A stretch of DNA of 64,000 bases from Limnobaculum eriocheiris (lineage in GTDB: Bacteria; Pseudomonadota; Gammaproteobacteria; Enterobacterales; Enterobacteriaceae). Below, piece after piece: positions 47,492-59,673 of this stretch (within the stretch, counting starts at the first letter, position 1; each line of letters starts with the position of its first letter). The stretch spans positions 181,903 through 245,902 of the forward strand of contig NZ_JAJNAG010000001.1 in NCBI RefSeq assembly GCF_021010575.1, written 5' to 3'. A program made the translations under genes and the position numbers. A model generated the notes under the pieces. That model did not search any database. It was not told where the DNA came from and was given only the letters and a program-made list of their open reading frames with translations.

Positions 47492-47515
47492 CGCCCTTGC
47501 CAACAGGTAAGGGCG
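47492..47515. terminator. Terminator between clpA and infA
   Basis: CGCCCTTGCC/GGTAAGGGCG (one G-T pair), loop AACA. The A-rich left side gives a U-tract for the minus-strand infA transcript. The + side lacks one. serW tRNA, present here in E. coli, is not seen. Confidence 0.8.
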
Positions 47516-47566
47516 CAGGAGATTAACTCCAACGGGTTCCGCAATATCAGTGCGGAGTACCGCTTA

Positions 47567-47803
<237 letters not shown>

Positions 47804-47925
47804 CTACCTTAGTTTTTAACCGGCAAGATAATGCCGAAAAACAAGCAAAGTGTAAAGGACAGAGTGTAAAGAAAAGTGGGTTAAGCTGCTTTATTGTCAC
47901 TCTGTTGGCTCATCATATGACGGTT

Positions 47926-48618
47926 TTAACGCAAATATTGAGGAACCCAACAGGCCGGAGAGAGTGGCTGTTGCCGTAGTTTGTATAAAAATTGTAAATA
48001 ATCTGAGCGAGGGATCTCGGTAGCGCCCAATGACTCAGTATGAGAATTTAAAATCTGACAGTCGATTAATTTACCACCGTAGCGGATAAAATGCTGACAG
48101 AATACATATAAAGCCAGTTTAGAAGCGTTAGTTTGCCGACTGAACATCGACTCACCACAAAATAGCGAACCTTGTTCAACGCCGTACAATCCCCCCACCA
48201 GTTTCTGCTGATCCCATACTTCAACAGAATGCGCTATTCCCTGTAAGTAAAGCTGAATATAAGAGTGCTGAATGGATGGATCAATCCAGGTGCCCTCACC
48301 GCGCTCATTAGCACAGGCTTCAATCACCTGATGAAACGCAGTATTTATCGTTACTTTCAGGGATGTTCTGTTAATAAACTTCATCATGCTGCGACTAACA
48401 TGCAACTGTTCAGGTACCAGAATAGCCCGGGGATTCGGTGACCACCACAATATAGGGTCGTCAGGGCTGAACCAGGGAAAAATCCCATTCTGATAAGCAT
48501 TCAGTAGCCTCTCCGGGGAGAGATCGCCGCCCAACGCCAGCAGGCCATTGGGATCTTCCAGAGCATAGTCTACCGGTGGAAAATCGGTTGAATCTGGCGA
48601 TAGCTGAATCAGCGGCAT
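47926..48618 (-). CDS. aat: Leucyl/phenylalanyl-tRNA-protein transferase
   Basis: A 230-residue enzyme (E. coli 234) that adds Leu or Phe to proteins with N-terminal Arg or Lys, making ClpS substrates. The start at 48618 ([15 protein letters not shown]) matches the family; 50 upstream codons are unlike it. Conserved [39 protein letters not shown] and [20 protein letters not shown] are present (the last two as separate blocks). Confidence 0.96.
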   Translation of the reverse strand: MPLIQLSPDSTDFPPVDYALEDPNGLLALGGDLSPERLLNAYQNGIFPWFSPDDPILWWSPNPRAILVPEQLHVSRSMMKFINRTSLKVTINTAFHQVIEACANERGEGTWIDPSIQHSYIQLYLQGIAHSVEVWDQQKLVGGLYGVEQGSLFCGESMFSRQTNASKLALYVFCQHFIRYGGKLIDCQILNSHTESLGATEIPRSDYLQFLYKLRQQPLSPACWVPQYLR

Positions 48619-48843
48619 AATAACGTATGACCTATCAAAATTATCTCTCAGGATAATTATCAGACTAATAACAACGGATGCCAGTTTAGCAGAAATAGGC
48701 GAGAGATAGGACAAATAGATTCCTGAGTGGGAAGAATGGCAGCTTATCCATTGTATAATATTACTCAAAAACGGATTATTGCCATAAAACAGTGGGATAG
48801 TTTAATAAAAGAAAATGGAATGCACCAAAAAAGAGGTTATTTG

Positions 48844-49563
48844 ATGGTATTGAAACATAAACAGGTTCAGGCGTTAATAACAGGGTTGCTGTTGATCGTT
48901 GCCGCTCCTGTCCGAGCCACTGCCGATCCGGTGATGTCGACCTATACACCAGACCTGACGGCTGAAACCATCCGAATGTATTGGCTTAAAGAAGATGGTA
49001 CGCCATATAAAACAATAAATAGCCTGTTAAATACGGTGGGGAAAACACGCCAAATTCATATGGTGATTAACGGTGGAATTTACAGTAAAACCTATCAGCC
49101 GGAAGGACTCTATATTGAACAGGGAAAAGTGCTCAGTAAGCTGAATCGGCAAAAAGGGAAGGGTAATTTTTTTATTCGTCCCGGCGGCGTATTTTCTGTG
49201 CGTAATGGCACTGCACGCATCGATACGCTGGATAAATTTCGTTTAACGCCGATGCCTGATTTTGCGGTGCAGTCCGGGCCAGTATTGATTAACAAGGGTG
49301 TGATTAATAACAAATTTAGCCACTCTTCTGAATCCCGAAAGATTCGTCATGGCGTTGGCATCACCGATAAAGGGAAGGTGGTATTCTTACTCAGCAAGCA
49401 GGGGATGAGTTTTTACGATTTTACCCACTATGCCCGTGAGCAGCTAAAAATAAAGGATTTGCTCTATCTGGACGGTAGCATATCTAAAATGTATACCTCT
49501 GAGTCGTCCGTGTATTACCAACCATATCCTTATGTCACTATGATTACCGTTGAGGCTAAATAA
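48844..49563 (+). CDS. Secreted phosphodiester glycosidase-family (NAGPA/DUF2233) protein
   Basis: A 239-residue exported protein. The ATG at 48844 has AGAGG 7 nt upstream and opens a signal peptide ending near APVRATA. Family blocks are MVINGGIYSKTYQPEGLYIE, RPGGVFSVRNG, SGPVLINKG, RHGVGITDKGKVVFLLS and LLYLDGSISKMY, covering the phosphodiester glycosidase fold. Family relatives remove N-acetylglucosamine phosphodiester caps or similar sugar phosphate links; a periplasmic target is inferred. It is between aat and cydC, where E. coli has no such gene, so it may be an insertion. Confidence 0.82.
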   Translation: MVLKHKQVQALITGLLLIVAAPVRATADPVMSTYTPDLTAETIRMYWLKEDGTPYKTINSLLNTVGKTRQIHMVINGGIYSKTYQPEGLYIEQGKVLSKLNRQKGKGNFFIRPGGVFSVRNGTARIDTLDKFRLTPMPDFAVQSGPVLINKGVINNKFSHSSESRKIRHGVGITDKGKVVFLLSKQGMSFYDFTHYAREQLKIKDLLYLDGSISKMYTSESSVYYQPYPYVTMITVEAK

Positions 49564-49590
49564 TTCCCCCGGTCATCTAACCGGGGGATT
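49563..49590. terminator. Bidirectional terminator between NAGPA-like gene and cydC
   Basis: A TCCCCCGGT/ACCGGGGGA 9-bp stem with a 6-nt loop directly after the stop codon, between convergent genes. Confidence 0.8.
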
Positions 49591-49599
49591 GAGGAATGA

Positions 49600-51315
49600 T
49601 TAGCGCTGATGGAAACGGTAATACTGACCCTGTTGTTCTAACAGTGTCTGATGGGTTCCCTGTTCAATAATCTGACCAGCATCCATTACATAGATTTGAT
49701 TCATGCGTTCCAGGCCTGACAGACGATGGGTTATCAAAATTACGCTTTTATGCTGACAGTGCTCTTTTAACAGCGTCAGAATCTGATGTTCAGTATTAGC
49801 ATCCAACCCTTCGGTTGGTTCATCCAGAAGTATCAGCGGCGCTTTATGCAGTAGCGTTCTGGCTAAACCAATACGGCGCTGTTCACCACCAGAGATTTGT
49901 CGACCACCTTCACCTATCCATGTATTTAATCCGCCCTGCTCCAGTAAAGTATCGAGTCCTGTTTTGGTCAGGGCGGAAGTGAGTTGTTCATCACTGGCAT
50001 CGGGGGCAGCCAGTAACAAATTATCGCGTAGCGTAGCGCTAAAGATATGGACACGCTGCGTGACTACCACCATCATTTCTCGCAGTGTAGCTTCATCATA
50101 TTCGGCCAATGGACGATCGTTTAGCCGGATAACGCCTTGCTGTGGGTCCCAGGCACGAGTCAGTAGTTGAAGCAGGGTTGATTTGCCACAGCCGGTGCGG
50201 CCTAGCAAGGCAATATGTTCACCCGGTTGCAGATTCAGTGAAACATTTTTTACTGCCGGGAACGGCTGCTTTTCATAGGTAAAGCTGACATTGTCTAATG
50301 ACATTGAGGCTTGTTCAGCAAACGCTGTCTGGCTATTGGGGAAGGTGACTTCCGGTTTCTGTTCAATCAACTGATTAACGCGTTCGGCAGAGGCCATTAC
50401 CTGACCTAAATGCTGGAAGGCACCGGCAACGGGAGCCAGTGCTTCAAAGGCAGCCAGAGAGATAAATACAAACAGGGCGATCAGCGCGCCAGGCTGAGGA
50501 TTATCACCTACGCCACCAGCGGCCAGCCAGAGAATCAGAACAAATGTGAGCCCGGATGCCACAATCATCAGAGACTGAGATGAACCGGCTAATGAGGCCT
50601 GCTGTTTTTGACGTTCTAACCAGCGAATCTCAATTCTATCCAGCTTTTGGCGAAACGCCGTAAGAGCACCAAAAATAACCAGCTCAGACTGCCCCTGTAG
50701 CCACGCAGTGAGTTGCCCCCGGTAATCGCTGCGTAAGGCGGTTAAATCGGCACCAACAGGCTTACCGGCCCGATAAAAGACGGCAGGGATGGTGAAGAGC
50801 AAGACCAACATGATCAAGCCAAGCGTGAATGCCAGTGAAATATCCAGCCAACTTAAACCAAAGGTCACTACCATAATAACCACGATAGCACTGACCAGCG
50901 GGGAGATAAGCCGTAGATAAAGGTGATCCAGTGTTTCTACATCAGCCACCAGCCGATTCAGTAATTCAGCCTGACGGAAACGGGCGATACCGGCCGGGGA
51001 GAGGGGCATCAGCTTTTTGAAAGTAAAGGTTCGCAGGTGAGCCAGTACGCGGAAGGTCGCGTCATGACTGACTAAACGTTCTGCATAGCGGCCAGCGGTA
51101 CGAAAAATCGCAGAGCCACGCACCCCGGCAGCCGGTAACATATAGTTAAACAGAATACCGGCAAGACCCGCCAGTGCGGATGCCGCCAGAAACCATCCCG
51201 ATAGGGTTAATAGGCCAATACTGGCTAAAATGGTGACAATGGCCAGTAAAACGCCTAAAGAGAGGCGAAACCAATGGCGGCGATACAGGGCTAAAAATGG
51301 CAATAGGGTTTTCAT
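49600..51315 (-). CDS. cydC: CydC subunit of the CydDC glutathione/cysteine exporter
   Basis: A 571-residue ABC exporter half (E. coli 573). The membrane domain spans about 1-320, followed by an ATPase with Walker A GRTGCGKST, signature SGGEQRRIGLAR and Walker B LILLDEPTEGLD. With CydD it exports cysteine and glutathione to the periplasm, required for cytochrome bd and c assembly. It starts 2 nt after the cydD stop. Confidence 0.96.
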   Translation of the reverse strand: MKTLLPFLALYRRHWFRLSLGVLLAIVTILASIGLLTLSGWFLAASALAGLAGILFNYMLPAAGVRGSAIFRTAGRYAERLVSHDATFRVLAHLRTFTFKKLMPLSPAGIARFRQAELLNRLVADVETLDHLYLRLISPLVSAIVVIMVVTFGLSWLDISLAFTLGLIMLVLLFTIPAVFYRAGKPVGADLTALRSDYRGQLTAWLQGQSELVIFGALTAFRQKLDRIEIRWLERQKQQASLAGSSQSLMIVASGLTFVLILWLAAGGVGDNPQPGALIALFVFISLAAFEALAPVAGAFQHLGQVMASAERVNQLIEQKPEVTFPNSQTAFAEQASMSLDNVSFTYEKQPFPAVKNVSLNLQPGEHIALLGRTGCGKSTLLQLLTRAWDPQQGVIRLNDRPLAEYDEATLREMMVVVTQRVHIFSATLRDNLLLAAPDASDEQLTSALTKTGLDTLLEQGGLNTWIGEGGRQISGGEQRRIGLARTLLHKAPLILLDEPTEGLDANTEHQILTLLKEHCQHKSVILITHRLSGLERMNQIYVMDAGQIIEQGTHQTLLEQQGQYYRFHQR

Positions 51316-51317
51316 TT

Positions 51318-53096
51318 TCAGACCTCCGCATGTCGGTTAGACATTAAAGCAGCAAAAGCACCGCCTGACTGACTGAGAGTAATAAAATCTCCCCGTTCAA
51401 TGATTTCACCTTTATCCATGACCCAAATCTGATCGTACTCTTCAAGGTCTTCAAGACGGTGAGTAACCAGCAGTGTGGTTTGATGGGATGAGGCTTCATT
51501 TAAAGCGCTCATTACCAGTCGCTCACTGTTAGCATCCAGACTGGCCGTCGGTTCATCCAGCAGTAATAAGTGACAGGGTGATAATAATGCCCGGGCCACG
51601 GCCACTCGCTGGGCCTGACCGACTGATAACCGGGCCGCATGATCGCCAACCAGGGTATCCAATCCATCAGGAAGCTGTGTCACAAATTCATCAATATAAG
51701 CACGCTGAATGGCCAGCTTTAATGCCTCTTCTGATGCCTGAGGGTTAGATAATAAAATATTGCCACGCAGCGTTTGCGCTGGCAGATGAGGATTCTGACC
51801 AACCCAACTGAGATGAGTACGCCATGAGACCGGACGCAGGGTGTTTAACTCAGTATCATTGATGGTAATCGAGCCCTGATAGGGCAAAAAGCCTAACAGT
51901 AAATTAAGCAGGGAACTCTTACCGGCACCGCTGTGACCAACAATAGCAACACGTTGGTTGGCAGTAAGCTTAAAATTGAGTGGTCCTGCCAGGCTTTTCC
52001 CCTGAGGAGAGAGGATATACAAGTCGGTTGCTTTGATAGTGATTTGGTCACATGCTGCTAAATCTTGTGTCCCTTCACCATTGGATTGCTCTGATTCAGC
52101 GGTCAGGAAGGTCTGTAATGATTCTGCCGCGCCGATAGCCTGGGCTTTAGCGTGGTAGTAGGTTCCCAGATCCCGTAACGGCTGAAAAAACTCAGGGGCC
52201 AGAATTAATACTAAAAATCCGGCGAACAGCGTAACCGGCAGACCGTATGAGCCAAAATTCAGTTCGCCAAGATAAGAAAAGCCAAAATAGACCGCAGCAA
52301 CCGCAATGGAAACAGAAGCAAAAAACTCTAAAACGGCGGAAGAGAGGAAGGCCAGCTTTAAGACATCCATGGTGCGTGAGCGGAAGTCCTCTGAGGCCTG
52401 AGCAATTTGTTCAGTTTCTGCTTCTGCACGGTGGAACAATCTCAGGGTTTCCAACCCCTTTAAACGGTCAAGGAAGTTGCCGCTTAAACGTGCCAGAGCA
52501 ACGAAGTTACGCCGGTTAGCATCTGCGGCGCCCATACCTACCAGTGCCATAAACACAGGAATAAGCGGGGCAGTTGTCAGTAAAATCAGGCCAGCAGTCC
52601 AGTTAATTGGGAATACGGCGGCCAGAATTAACAGAGGAATCATTACCGCCAGCATCATTTGAGGCTGATAGCGGGAGTAGAAATCCTGCATATCTTCAAT
52701 TTGCTCAACAATCATGGTTGCCCAGCTACCTGCGGGCTTGCCCTGAATCCAGGCGGGGCCTAACTGCTCAAGGCGGTCTAACACCTGACGACGAATATGT
52801 TTACGTATTGCAGCACCATACATAAAACCAACCCGTTCCCTAAACCAGGCCAGCACTGCACGCAGCAGGATAGTAATTACGATCGACAGAAAATAGGTGA
52901 GTAGCTCATTGCGGGGAATATTTTCGATAATCAGAGCATGCAGTAGCGTTGCCAGTAACCAGGCCTGCGCAATAATTAACAATCCGCTGAGTAGTCCTAA
53001 CAGGGTGGATATCCGTAACCAGCGTTGAGCCAGAATACCCTGAGACTTTAACCAACGTGTTAACTCACGTTGCCGTACCTTATTCATATTAGACAT
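51318..53096 (-). CDS. cydD: CydD subunit of the CydDC glutathione/cysteine exporter
   Basis: A 592-residue partner of CydC (E. coli 588). Start MSNMNKVRQRELTRWLKSQ, with Met4 matching the E. coli start. The membrane block AGPAWIQGKPAGSWAT-type is present (GPAWIQGKPAGSWATMIVEQ). The ATPase has Walker A GHSGAGKSS, signature LSVGQAQRVAVAR and Walker B LLLLDEPTASLD. The trxB-cydD-cydC order is conserved in enterics. Confidence 0.96.
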   Translation of the reverse strand: MSNMNKVRQRELTRWLKSQGILAQRWLRISTLLGLLSGLLIIAQAWLLATLLHALIIENIPRNELLTYFLSIVITILLRAVLAWFRERVGFMYGAAIRKHIRRQVLDRLEQLGPAWIQGKPAGSWATMIVEQIEDMQDFYSRYQPQMMLAVMIPLLILAAVFPINWTAGLILLTTAPLIPVFMALVGMGAADANRRNFVALARLSGNFLDRLKGLETLRLFHRAEAETEQIAQASEDFRSRTMDVLKLAFLSSAVLEFFASVSIAVAAVYFGFSYLGELNFGSYGLPVTLFAGFLVLILAPEFFQPLRDLGTYYHAKAQAIGAAESLQTFLTAESEQSNGEGTQDLAACDQITIKATDLYILSPQGKSLAGPLNFKLTANQRVAIVGHSGAGKSSLLNLLLGFLPYQGSITINDTELNTLRPVSWRTHLSWVGQNPHLPAQTLRGNILLSNPQASEEALKLAIQRAYIDEFVTQLPDGLDTLVGDHAARLSVGQAQRVAVARALLSPCHLLLLDEPTASLDANSERLVMSALNEASSHQTTLLVTHRLEDLEEYDQIWVMDKGEIIERGDFITLSQSGGAFAALMSNRHAEV

Positions 53097-53152
53097 AAAA
53101 TGTACTGGTTCTGAAAACTAAAGATGGGCTTAGGATACCACTAGTATCCACA

Positions 53153-53183
53153 AAACAAGAAGGCGACCATTAGCCGCCTTGTT
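53153..53183 (-). terminator. Terminator between trxB and cydD
   Basis: AAGGCG/CGCCTT plus flanking AACA/TGTT pairing, with TTGTTTTG on the minus strand. It would separate trxB from cydDC. Confidence 0.7.
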
Positions 53184-53218
53184 ATGTTGTGTCACACCTT
53201 TCAATAGCACAATAGCTA

Positions 53219-54759
<1,541 letters not shown>

Positions 54760-55254
54760 ATGGTAGACAATAAAAAACGCCCTAGCAAAGATCTTGATCG
54801 CATTGACCGTAACATTTTGAATGAATTGCAGCTGGATGGTCGTATTTCCAATGTTGAGCTGTCAAAGCGCGTTGGTTTATCTCCAACTCCATGTTTGGAG
54901 CGTGTACGTCGTCTGGAAAGACAAAAATTTATTCAAGGATATACGGCGTTATTAAACCCGCACTATCTGGACGCATCGCTGTTGGTGTTTGTTGAAATTA
55001 CCTTAAACCGTGGCGCGGCAGATGTATTTGAACAATTCAATACCGCTGTACAAAAACTGGAAGAGATTCAGGAGTGTCATTTGGTATCCGGTGACTTTGA
55101 TTATCTTCTGAAAACTCGCGTATCAGATATGTCTGCATACCGAAAACTGCTGGGTGAAACGCTGTTGCGCTTACCGGGTGTAAACGATACGCGTACCTAT
55201 GTGGTAATGGAAGAAGTCAAACAAAGCAACCACTTAGTTATCAAAACACGATAA
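54760..55254 (+). CDS. lrp: Leucine-responsive regulatory protein
   Basis: A 164-residue global regulator, almost identical to E. coli Lrp. The helix-turn-helix is DGRISNVELSKRVGLSPTPC and the RAM effector domain follows residue 65. It controls amino acid metabolism and fimbriae and acts on leucine. It sits between trxB and ftsK, as in E. coli. The gene is followed by a 128-nt gap to ftsK without a clear terminator. Confidence 0.98.
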   Translation: MVDNKKRPSKDLDRIDRNILNELQLDGRISNVELSKRVGLSPTPCLERVRRLERQKFIQGYTALLNPHYLDASLLVFVEITLNRGAADVFEQFNTAVQKLEEIQECHLVSGDFDYLLKTRVSDMSAYRKLLGETLLRLPGVNDTRTYVVMEEVKQSNHLVIKTR

Positions 55255-55382
55255 TTCATCGTTGCAGGTGCAAAATCTGCTAACTTCCGTTACACTCCTG
55301 TGTATTCATACAGTTTCAGCGCTGGGTACTCCTGGCGCTGCCGTTCTATTACTCGGTACTACGGTAACCTGGAGAGCCTTTC

Positions 55383-58300
55383 TTGAGCCAGGAATATATA
55401 GAAGATAAAGAGCCTAAGTTGAAGAAGTTAAGTAGCCGCCAGCGGCTTTTTGAAGCTGGTTTATTACTGGTGGTTATTTTTTCCATTTACCTTATGGCGG
55501 CGTTAATTAGCTTTAATCCTGCTGACCCTAGCTGGTCACAAACAGCCTGGCATGAGCCTATTCATAATATAGGTGGAGAAACCGGAGCCTGGCTGGCGGA
55601 TACCCTATTATTTATTTTTGGGGTGCTGGCCTATGCCGTACCGCCAATGATCGTTTTCCAGTGCTGGATGCTGTATCGCCATGAGCGTGAACAAAAAGCC
55701 GTTGATCTGTTCTCTTTTTCACTGCGCTTTATCGGGCTGCTAGCGCTGATTTTTTCATCTTGCGGGCTGTCTGCCATTAGTATTGATGACTGGTACTATT
55801 TTGCTTCCGGCGGTGTGATTGGTAGTTTGATCAATAGTGCGTTAATCCCCCATTTTAACAGTGTAGGTTCCACTCTGGTTCTTCTCAGCGTATGGGCAGT
55901 AGGCTTAACGCTATTTACCGGCTGGTCATGGTTAACTATTGCTGAAAAGATTGGTGCTTTTGTTATGGGCATTTTGACCTTTGCCTCTAATAAGAGCCGC
56001 AAAGAGCGTGATGTTGCCGATTATGATGAAGACGATATCCGTAGTGAACGAGTCGCTACACCAGCGGTTAGTGCTTCATCTTTTGCCGCCGCAGCGGATG
56101 ATGTTTTGTTTACTGCTCCGGGCGTGAAATCTGATGATGAGTTAACTCAGGTTGATGAGGCTGAAATAAATGAACTGCAGCAAGAGTTTAGTTTTAATGC
56201 AGCAATGGAAAACCGGCCTCTGCCAGAACCGCAAGAATCACGGGAGCCTGCCGTATTTGGTCCATCAGATTTAGTCGCTGACAAAACAACCAGCTGGAAC
56301 AATTCCGCTGTTCAAAATGAGCCGGAAGTTGTTGAACCAACGGTCGTTACACCAGAACAGCCAGCGATCTCTTTTGGTCCGGCAACCTATACGTTTAGTA
56401 ATTCTGAGCCACAGACGGTGGCGGTGAACCCGCCTGAAATTCAGCGTAATGAGTTTACCAATTCTTATTCTCCGATTAATCCACCGGTGGTTGCGGACAG
56501 ATCATCGGATGAGCCAACAGAACCTTTGGTATCAGGTCATTCCGGTTCTGTAGTACAGGATAATGCATCGGTAAATGCTGACGTATTGTCAAATAGCATA
56601 ACCTTTGCTGCTGCAACGGCAGCCGCCTCAGCAGCAACTGCAACAGCAGCGTCATCTGCACCAACCATCACTTTTACTCCTGTTGTTGGTAGTCAACCGC
56701 AGGTTAAGCAGGGTGTTGGTCCGGAGTTTCCTCGTCCAAACCCTGTTCGTATTCCGACTCGTCGTGAGCTGGCTTCCTACGGAATTAAGCTACCATCACA
56801 ACGTGAAGCCGAGCAGCGCGAACGCGATCGCCTTAATCGTAATAAGCCAATGGTAAATGACGTTACCCTGAGTGAAGATGATGATGAAGCGCTGGAACAG
56901 GAGGCGTTGAGAAGGGCGTTTGAAGAAGAGCAACGCCAACGTTACGGTGAACGTTATCAGGACGATGATAACGATGGCGACCTGATTGATAATCCGCTGT
57001 ATGGTATTTCTGCCCGGGATGATGTTGATGATGAAGTGCCTGATGAGCGTTCGGTCGAGCCTTTATTTACTTTACCTTCTCAGGTTGGTGGTGTGGAATG
57101 TACCGATGATGTTCCTTTTGGTAATATCAATGAGGTGACTCAGTCTGTTACTCCGACCTATGGTTATCAGCAGCCGGTTGAACGTCCGGTAACGCCGGTA
57201 ACACAAGCACCGGCTACACCGTCTGGTTATACTCAACCATCCCGTGGCGTTAACCTAACGCCACAGCCGTCATCGCCTTTCCAATCCGCAGCACCTCAGG
57301 AAGAACCTCAACCGGCTCAACCTTCAATGGATGGTTTAATCCACCCATTCCTGATGCGCAATGAACGGCCATTAGAAAAACCGACTACGCCATTACCTTC
57401 TCTTGATTTACTGGCCTCACCGCCGTTGAATCAGGACCCGGTGGATGTGGAAGCATTAGAAGAGACTGCACGTTTACTGGAGCGTCGTCTGGCTGATTTC
57501 CGCGTTAAGGCTCACGTGGTCGATATATTACCTGGTCCGGTTATTACCCGCTTTGAATTAGATCTGGCACCGGGTGTGAAAGCGTCCCGAATCTCCAGCC
57601 TTGCCAGAGACTTAGCGCGTTCGCTGTCGGTAACAGCAGTGCGTGTGGTTGAGGTTATTCCCGGTAAGCCCTATGTTGGTCTGGAATTGCCAAACGAGCG
57701 TCGCCAAACGGTTTATATGCGTGAAGTGCTGGATACGCCGGAGTTTACCGATACGCCTTCCCCACTTACTGTGGTTTTGGGTAAAGATATTTCGGGTCAA
57801 CCTGTTGTCGCCGATCTGGCCAAAATGCCTCACTTATTGGTGGCCGGTACTACCGGTTCTGGTAAATCGGTTGGTGTGAACGCCATGATTCTGAGCATGC
57901 TGTATAAAGCCAAGCCAGAAGACGTTCGCTTTATTATGATCGACCCGAAAATGCTGGAGTTATCAGTGTATGAGGGGATCCCTCATCTGTTAACCGAAGT
58001 GGTTACCGACATGAAAGATGCCGCCAATGCCCTTCGTTGGTGTGTTGGCGAGATGGAGCGCCGCTATAAACTGATGTCTGCCCTTGGGGTAAGAAATCTG
58101 GCGGGATATAACGAAAGGGTGGAAGAGGCGGAGCGCCTTGGTCGTCCGATACCTGATCCATTCTGGAAACCAAGTGAAAGCATGGATGTATCTCCGCCAA
58201 TGCTGGAAAAACTGCCTTATATTGTGGTACTGGTTGATGAGTTTGCCGACCTGATGATGGCGGTGGGTAAGAAAGTTGAAGAACTGATTGCCCGTCTGGC

Positions 58301-58865
58301 GCAGAAGGCCCGGGCTGCAGGTATTCATCTGGTGCTGGCAACTCAGCGTCCATCGGTAGATGTTATCACCGGTCTGATTAAAGCCAATATTCCAACTCGT
58401 ATGGCGTTTACCGTATCAAGCAAAATTGACTCGCGTACTATCCTCGATCAGGGTGGTGCCGAATCTTTGCTGGGTATGGGGGATATGCTCTATTTACCGC
58501 CAAACTCATCAATGCCGGTACGTGTTCATGGTGCTTTTGTACGCGATCAGGAAGTTCATGCGGTGGTTCAGGACTGGAAAGCACGTGGCCGTCCTCAGTA
58601 TATTGATAGCATTACGGCAACCTCTGAAGAGGGTGAAGGTGGCTTTGGGCTGGAGGCGGATGAAGAGCTTGATCCACTGTTCGATCAGGCTGTGGCCTTT
58701 GTGATTGAAAAGAAAAAGCCGTCTATATCTGGAATTCAGCGTCAGTTTCGCATTGGTTATAACCGTGCAGCGCGCATTATTGACCAAATGGAAGCGCAAG
58801 GGATTGTCAGCCCTCCGGGGCATAATGGTAACCGTGAAGTTTTAGCCCGCGGCCAGTTTGATTAA
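55383..58865 (+). CDS. ftsK: DNA translocase FtsK
   Basis: A 1160-residue septal DNA pump (E. coli 1329). TTG start giving [18 protein letters not shown], the same N-terminus and rare start codon as I recall for E. coli ftsK; GGAGAG lies upstream. Membrane domain with four helices to about residue 190; an acidic, Pro/Gln-rich, low-complexity linker about 195-690; RecA-like motor with Walker [10 protein letters not shown] near 822 and Walker [13 protein letters not shown]; and the KOPS-reading gamma domain at the end ([20 protein letters not shown]). The shorter linker explains the size difference. Confidence 0.96.
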   Translation: MSQEYIEDKEPKLKKLSSRQRLFEAGLLLVVIFSIYLMAALISFNPADPSWSQTAWHEPIHNIGGETGAWLADTLLFIFGVLAYAVPPMIVFQCWMLYRHEREQKAVDLFSFSLRFIGLLALIFSSCGLSAISIDDWYYFASGGVIGSLINSALIPHFNSVGSTLVLLSVWAVGLTLFTGWSWLTIAEKIGAFVMGILTFASNKSRKERDVADYDEDDIRSERVATPAVSASSFAAAADDVLFTAPGVKSDDELTQVDEAEINELQQEFSFNAAMENRPLPEPQESREPAVFGPSDLVADKTTSWNNSAVQNEPEVVEPTVVTPEQPAISFGPATYTFSNSEPQTVAVNPPEIQRNEFTNSYSPINPPVVADRSSDEPTEPLVSGHSGSVVQDNASVNADVLSNSITFAAATAAASAATATAASSAPTITFTPVVGSQPQVKQGVGPEFPRPNPVRIPTRRELASYGIKLPSQREAEQRERDRLNRNKPMVNDVTLSEDDDEALEQEALRRAFEEEQRQRYGERYQDDDNDGDLIDNPLYGISARDDVDDEVPDERSVEPLFTLPSQVGGVECTDDVPFGNINEVTQSVTPTYGYQQPVERPVTPVTQAPATPSGYTQPSRGVNLTPQPSSPFQSAAPQEEPQPAQPSMDGLIHPFLMRNERPLEKPTTPLPSLDLLASPPLNQDPVDVEALEETARLLERRLADFRVKAHVVDILPGPVITRFELDLAPGVKASRISSLARDLARSLSVTAVRVVEVIPGKPYVGLELPNERRQTVYMREVLDTPEFTDTPSPLTVVLGKDISGQPVVADLAKMPHLLVAGTTGSGKSVGVNAMILSMLYKAKPEDVRFIMIDPKMLELSVYEGIPHLLTEVVTDMKDAANALRWCVGEMERRYKLMSALGVRNLAGYNERVEEAERLGRPIPDPFWKPSESMDVSPPMLEKLPYIVVLVDEFADLMMAVGKKVEELIARLAQKARAAGIHLVLATQRPSVDVITGLIKANIPTRMAFTVSSKIDSRTILDQGGAESLLGMGDMLYLPPNSSMPVRVHGAFVRDQEVHAVVQDWKARGRPQYIDSITATSEEGEGGFGLEADEELDPLFDQAVAFVIEKKKPSISGIQRQFRIGYNRAARIIDQMEAQGIVSPPGHNGNREVLARGQFD

Positions 58866-58887
58866 TTTCAGACAACAACTGTTGTTT

Positions 58888-58910
58888 AAGGGCCGCAAAA
58901 TGCGGCCCTT
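58888..58910 (+). terminator. Hairpin after ftsK
   Basis: AAGGGCCGCA/TGCGGCCCTT, 10 bp, loop AAA. It is strong but followed by only one T, so termination may be partial before lolA. Confidence 0.65.
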
Positions 58911-59054
58911 ATGCTAACTGAAAAGATAAGTAAAAGATCATATACTTACTGCGCTGATACTATACGCGGCAGGTGATTGTCAGGTAGAGTTGGCGGTGAT
59001 ATTCAACGCGTTTAATTGACGCTTTATTGATAATAGATGGGAGTAATTGCAACA

Positions 59055-59666
59055 ATGAAGAAATTATTTATCGCCTGTTGCCTGATGTCTGGTCTGGTGT
59101 CATCAGCCGTGTTGGCCGATGCCCGTTCAGATTTGCAGAGTCGTTTAAATAAGGTGAATAGTTTTCATGCCAGTTTCTCTCAGTCAGTGAAAGATGCCGG
59201 CGGTGCTGCAATTCAACAGGGAGAGGGTGAGCTGTGGGTTAAGCGTCCTAATCTGTTTCGTTGGCATATGACTTCACCTGATGAAAGTATTTTAGTCTCC
59301 GATGGCAAAACCCTGTGGTTTTTTAACCCATTTGTTGAGCAGGCAACGGCAACCTGGTTAGACAGCGTGACCGGAGATACACCATTTATGCTGATCACTC
59401 GTAATAGTGCTACCGACTGGAGCAAATATGATGTGGTGCAAAAAGGCGATGAGTTTGAGTTAAAACCAAAAGCCGCTAAGGGTAACCTGAAAGCATTTTC
59501 TATTAGTGTGACTGGTGACGGTGTCATTAAAGGTTTTGTTGCAGTAGAACAGGATGGACAACGCAGCACTTATACCCTGAAAGGACAACAAAGTGGTTCT
59601 GTTGATGCTGCTAAATTCACCTTTACACCACCAAAAGGCGTGACCATCGACGATCAGCGCCAGTGA
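59055..59666 (+). CDS. lolA: Outer-membrane lipoprotein carrier LolA
   Basis: A 203-residue periplasmic chaperone, exactly the E. coli length. It carries lipoproteins from LolCDE to LolB. Start [13 protein letters not shown] at 59055 (GGAG 11 nt upstream), signal cleavage after [38 protein letters not shown] and [18 protein letters not shown] are conserved. It is followed by rarA after 7 nt. Confidence 0.96.
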   Translation: MKKLFIACCLMSGLVSSAVLADARSDLQSRLNKVNSFHASFSQSVKDAGGAAIQQGEGELWVKRPNLFRWHMTSPDESILVSDGKTLWFFNPFVEQATATWLDSVTGDTPFMLITRNSATDWSKYDVVQKGDEFELKPKAAKGNLKAFSISVTGDGVIKGFVAVEQDGQRSTYTLKGQQSGSVDAAKFTFTPPKGVTIDDQRQ

Positions 59667-59673
59667 GGTCTTA

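Noticed and set aside
55990-57400. Repeat array within ftsK
   Set aside because: This is the low-complexity linker of FtsK, expected for the family, and not a DNA repeat element.
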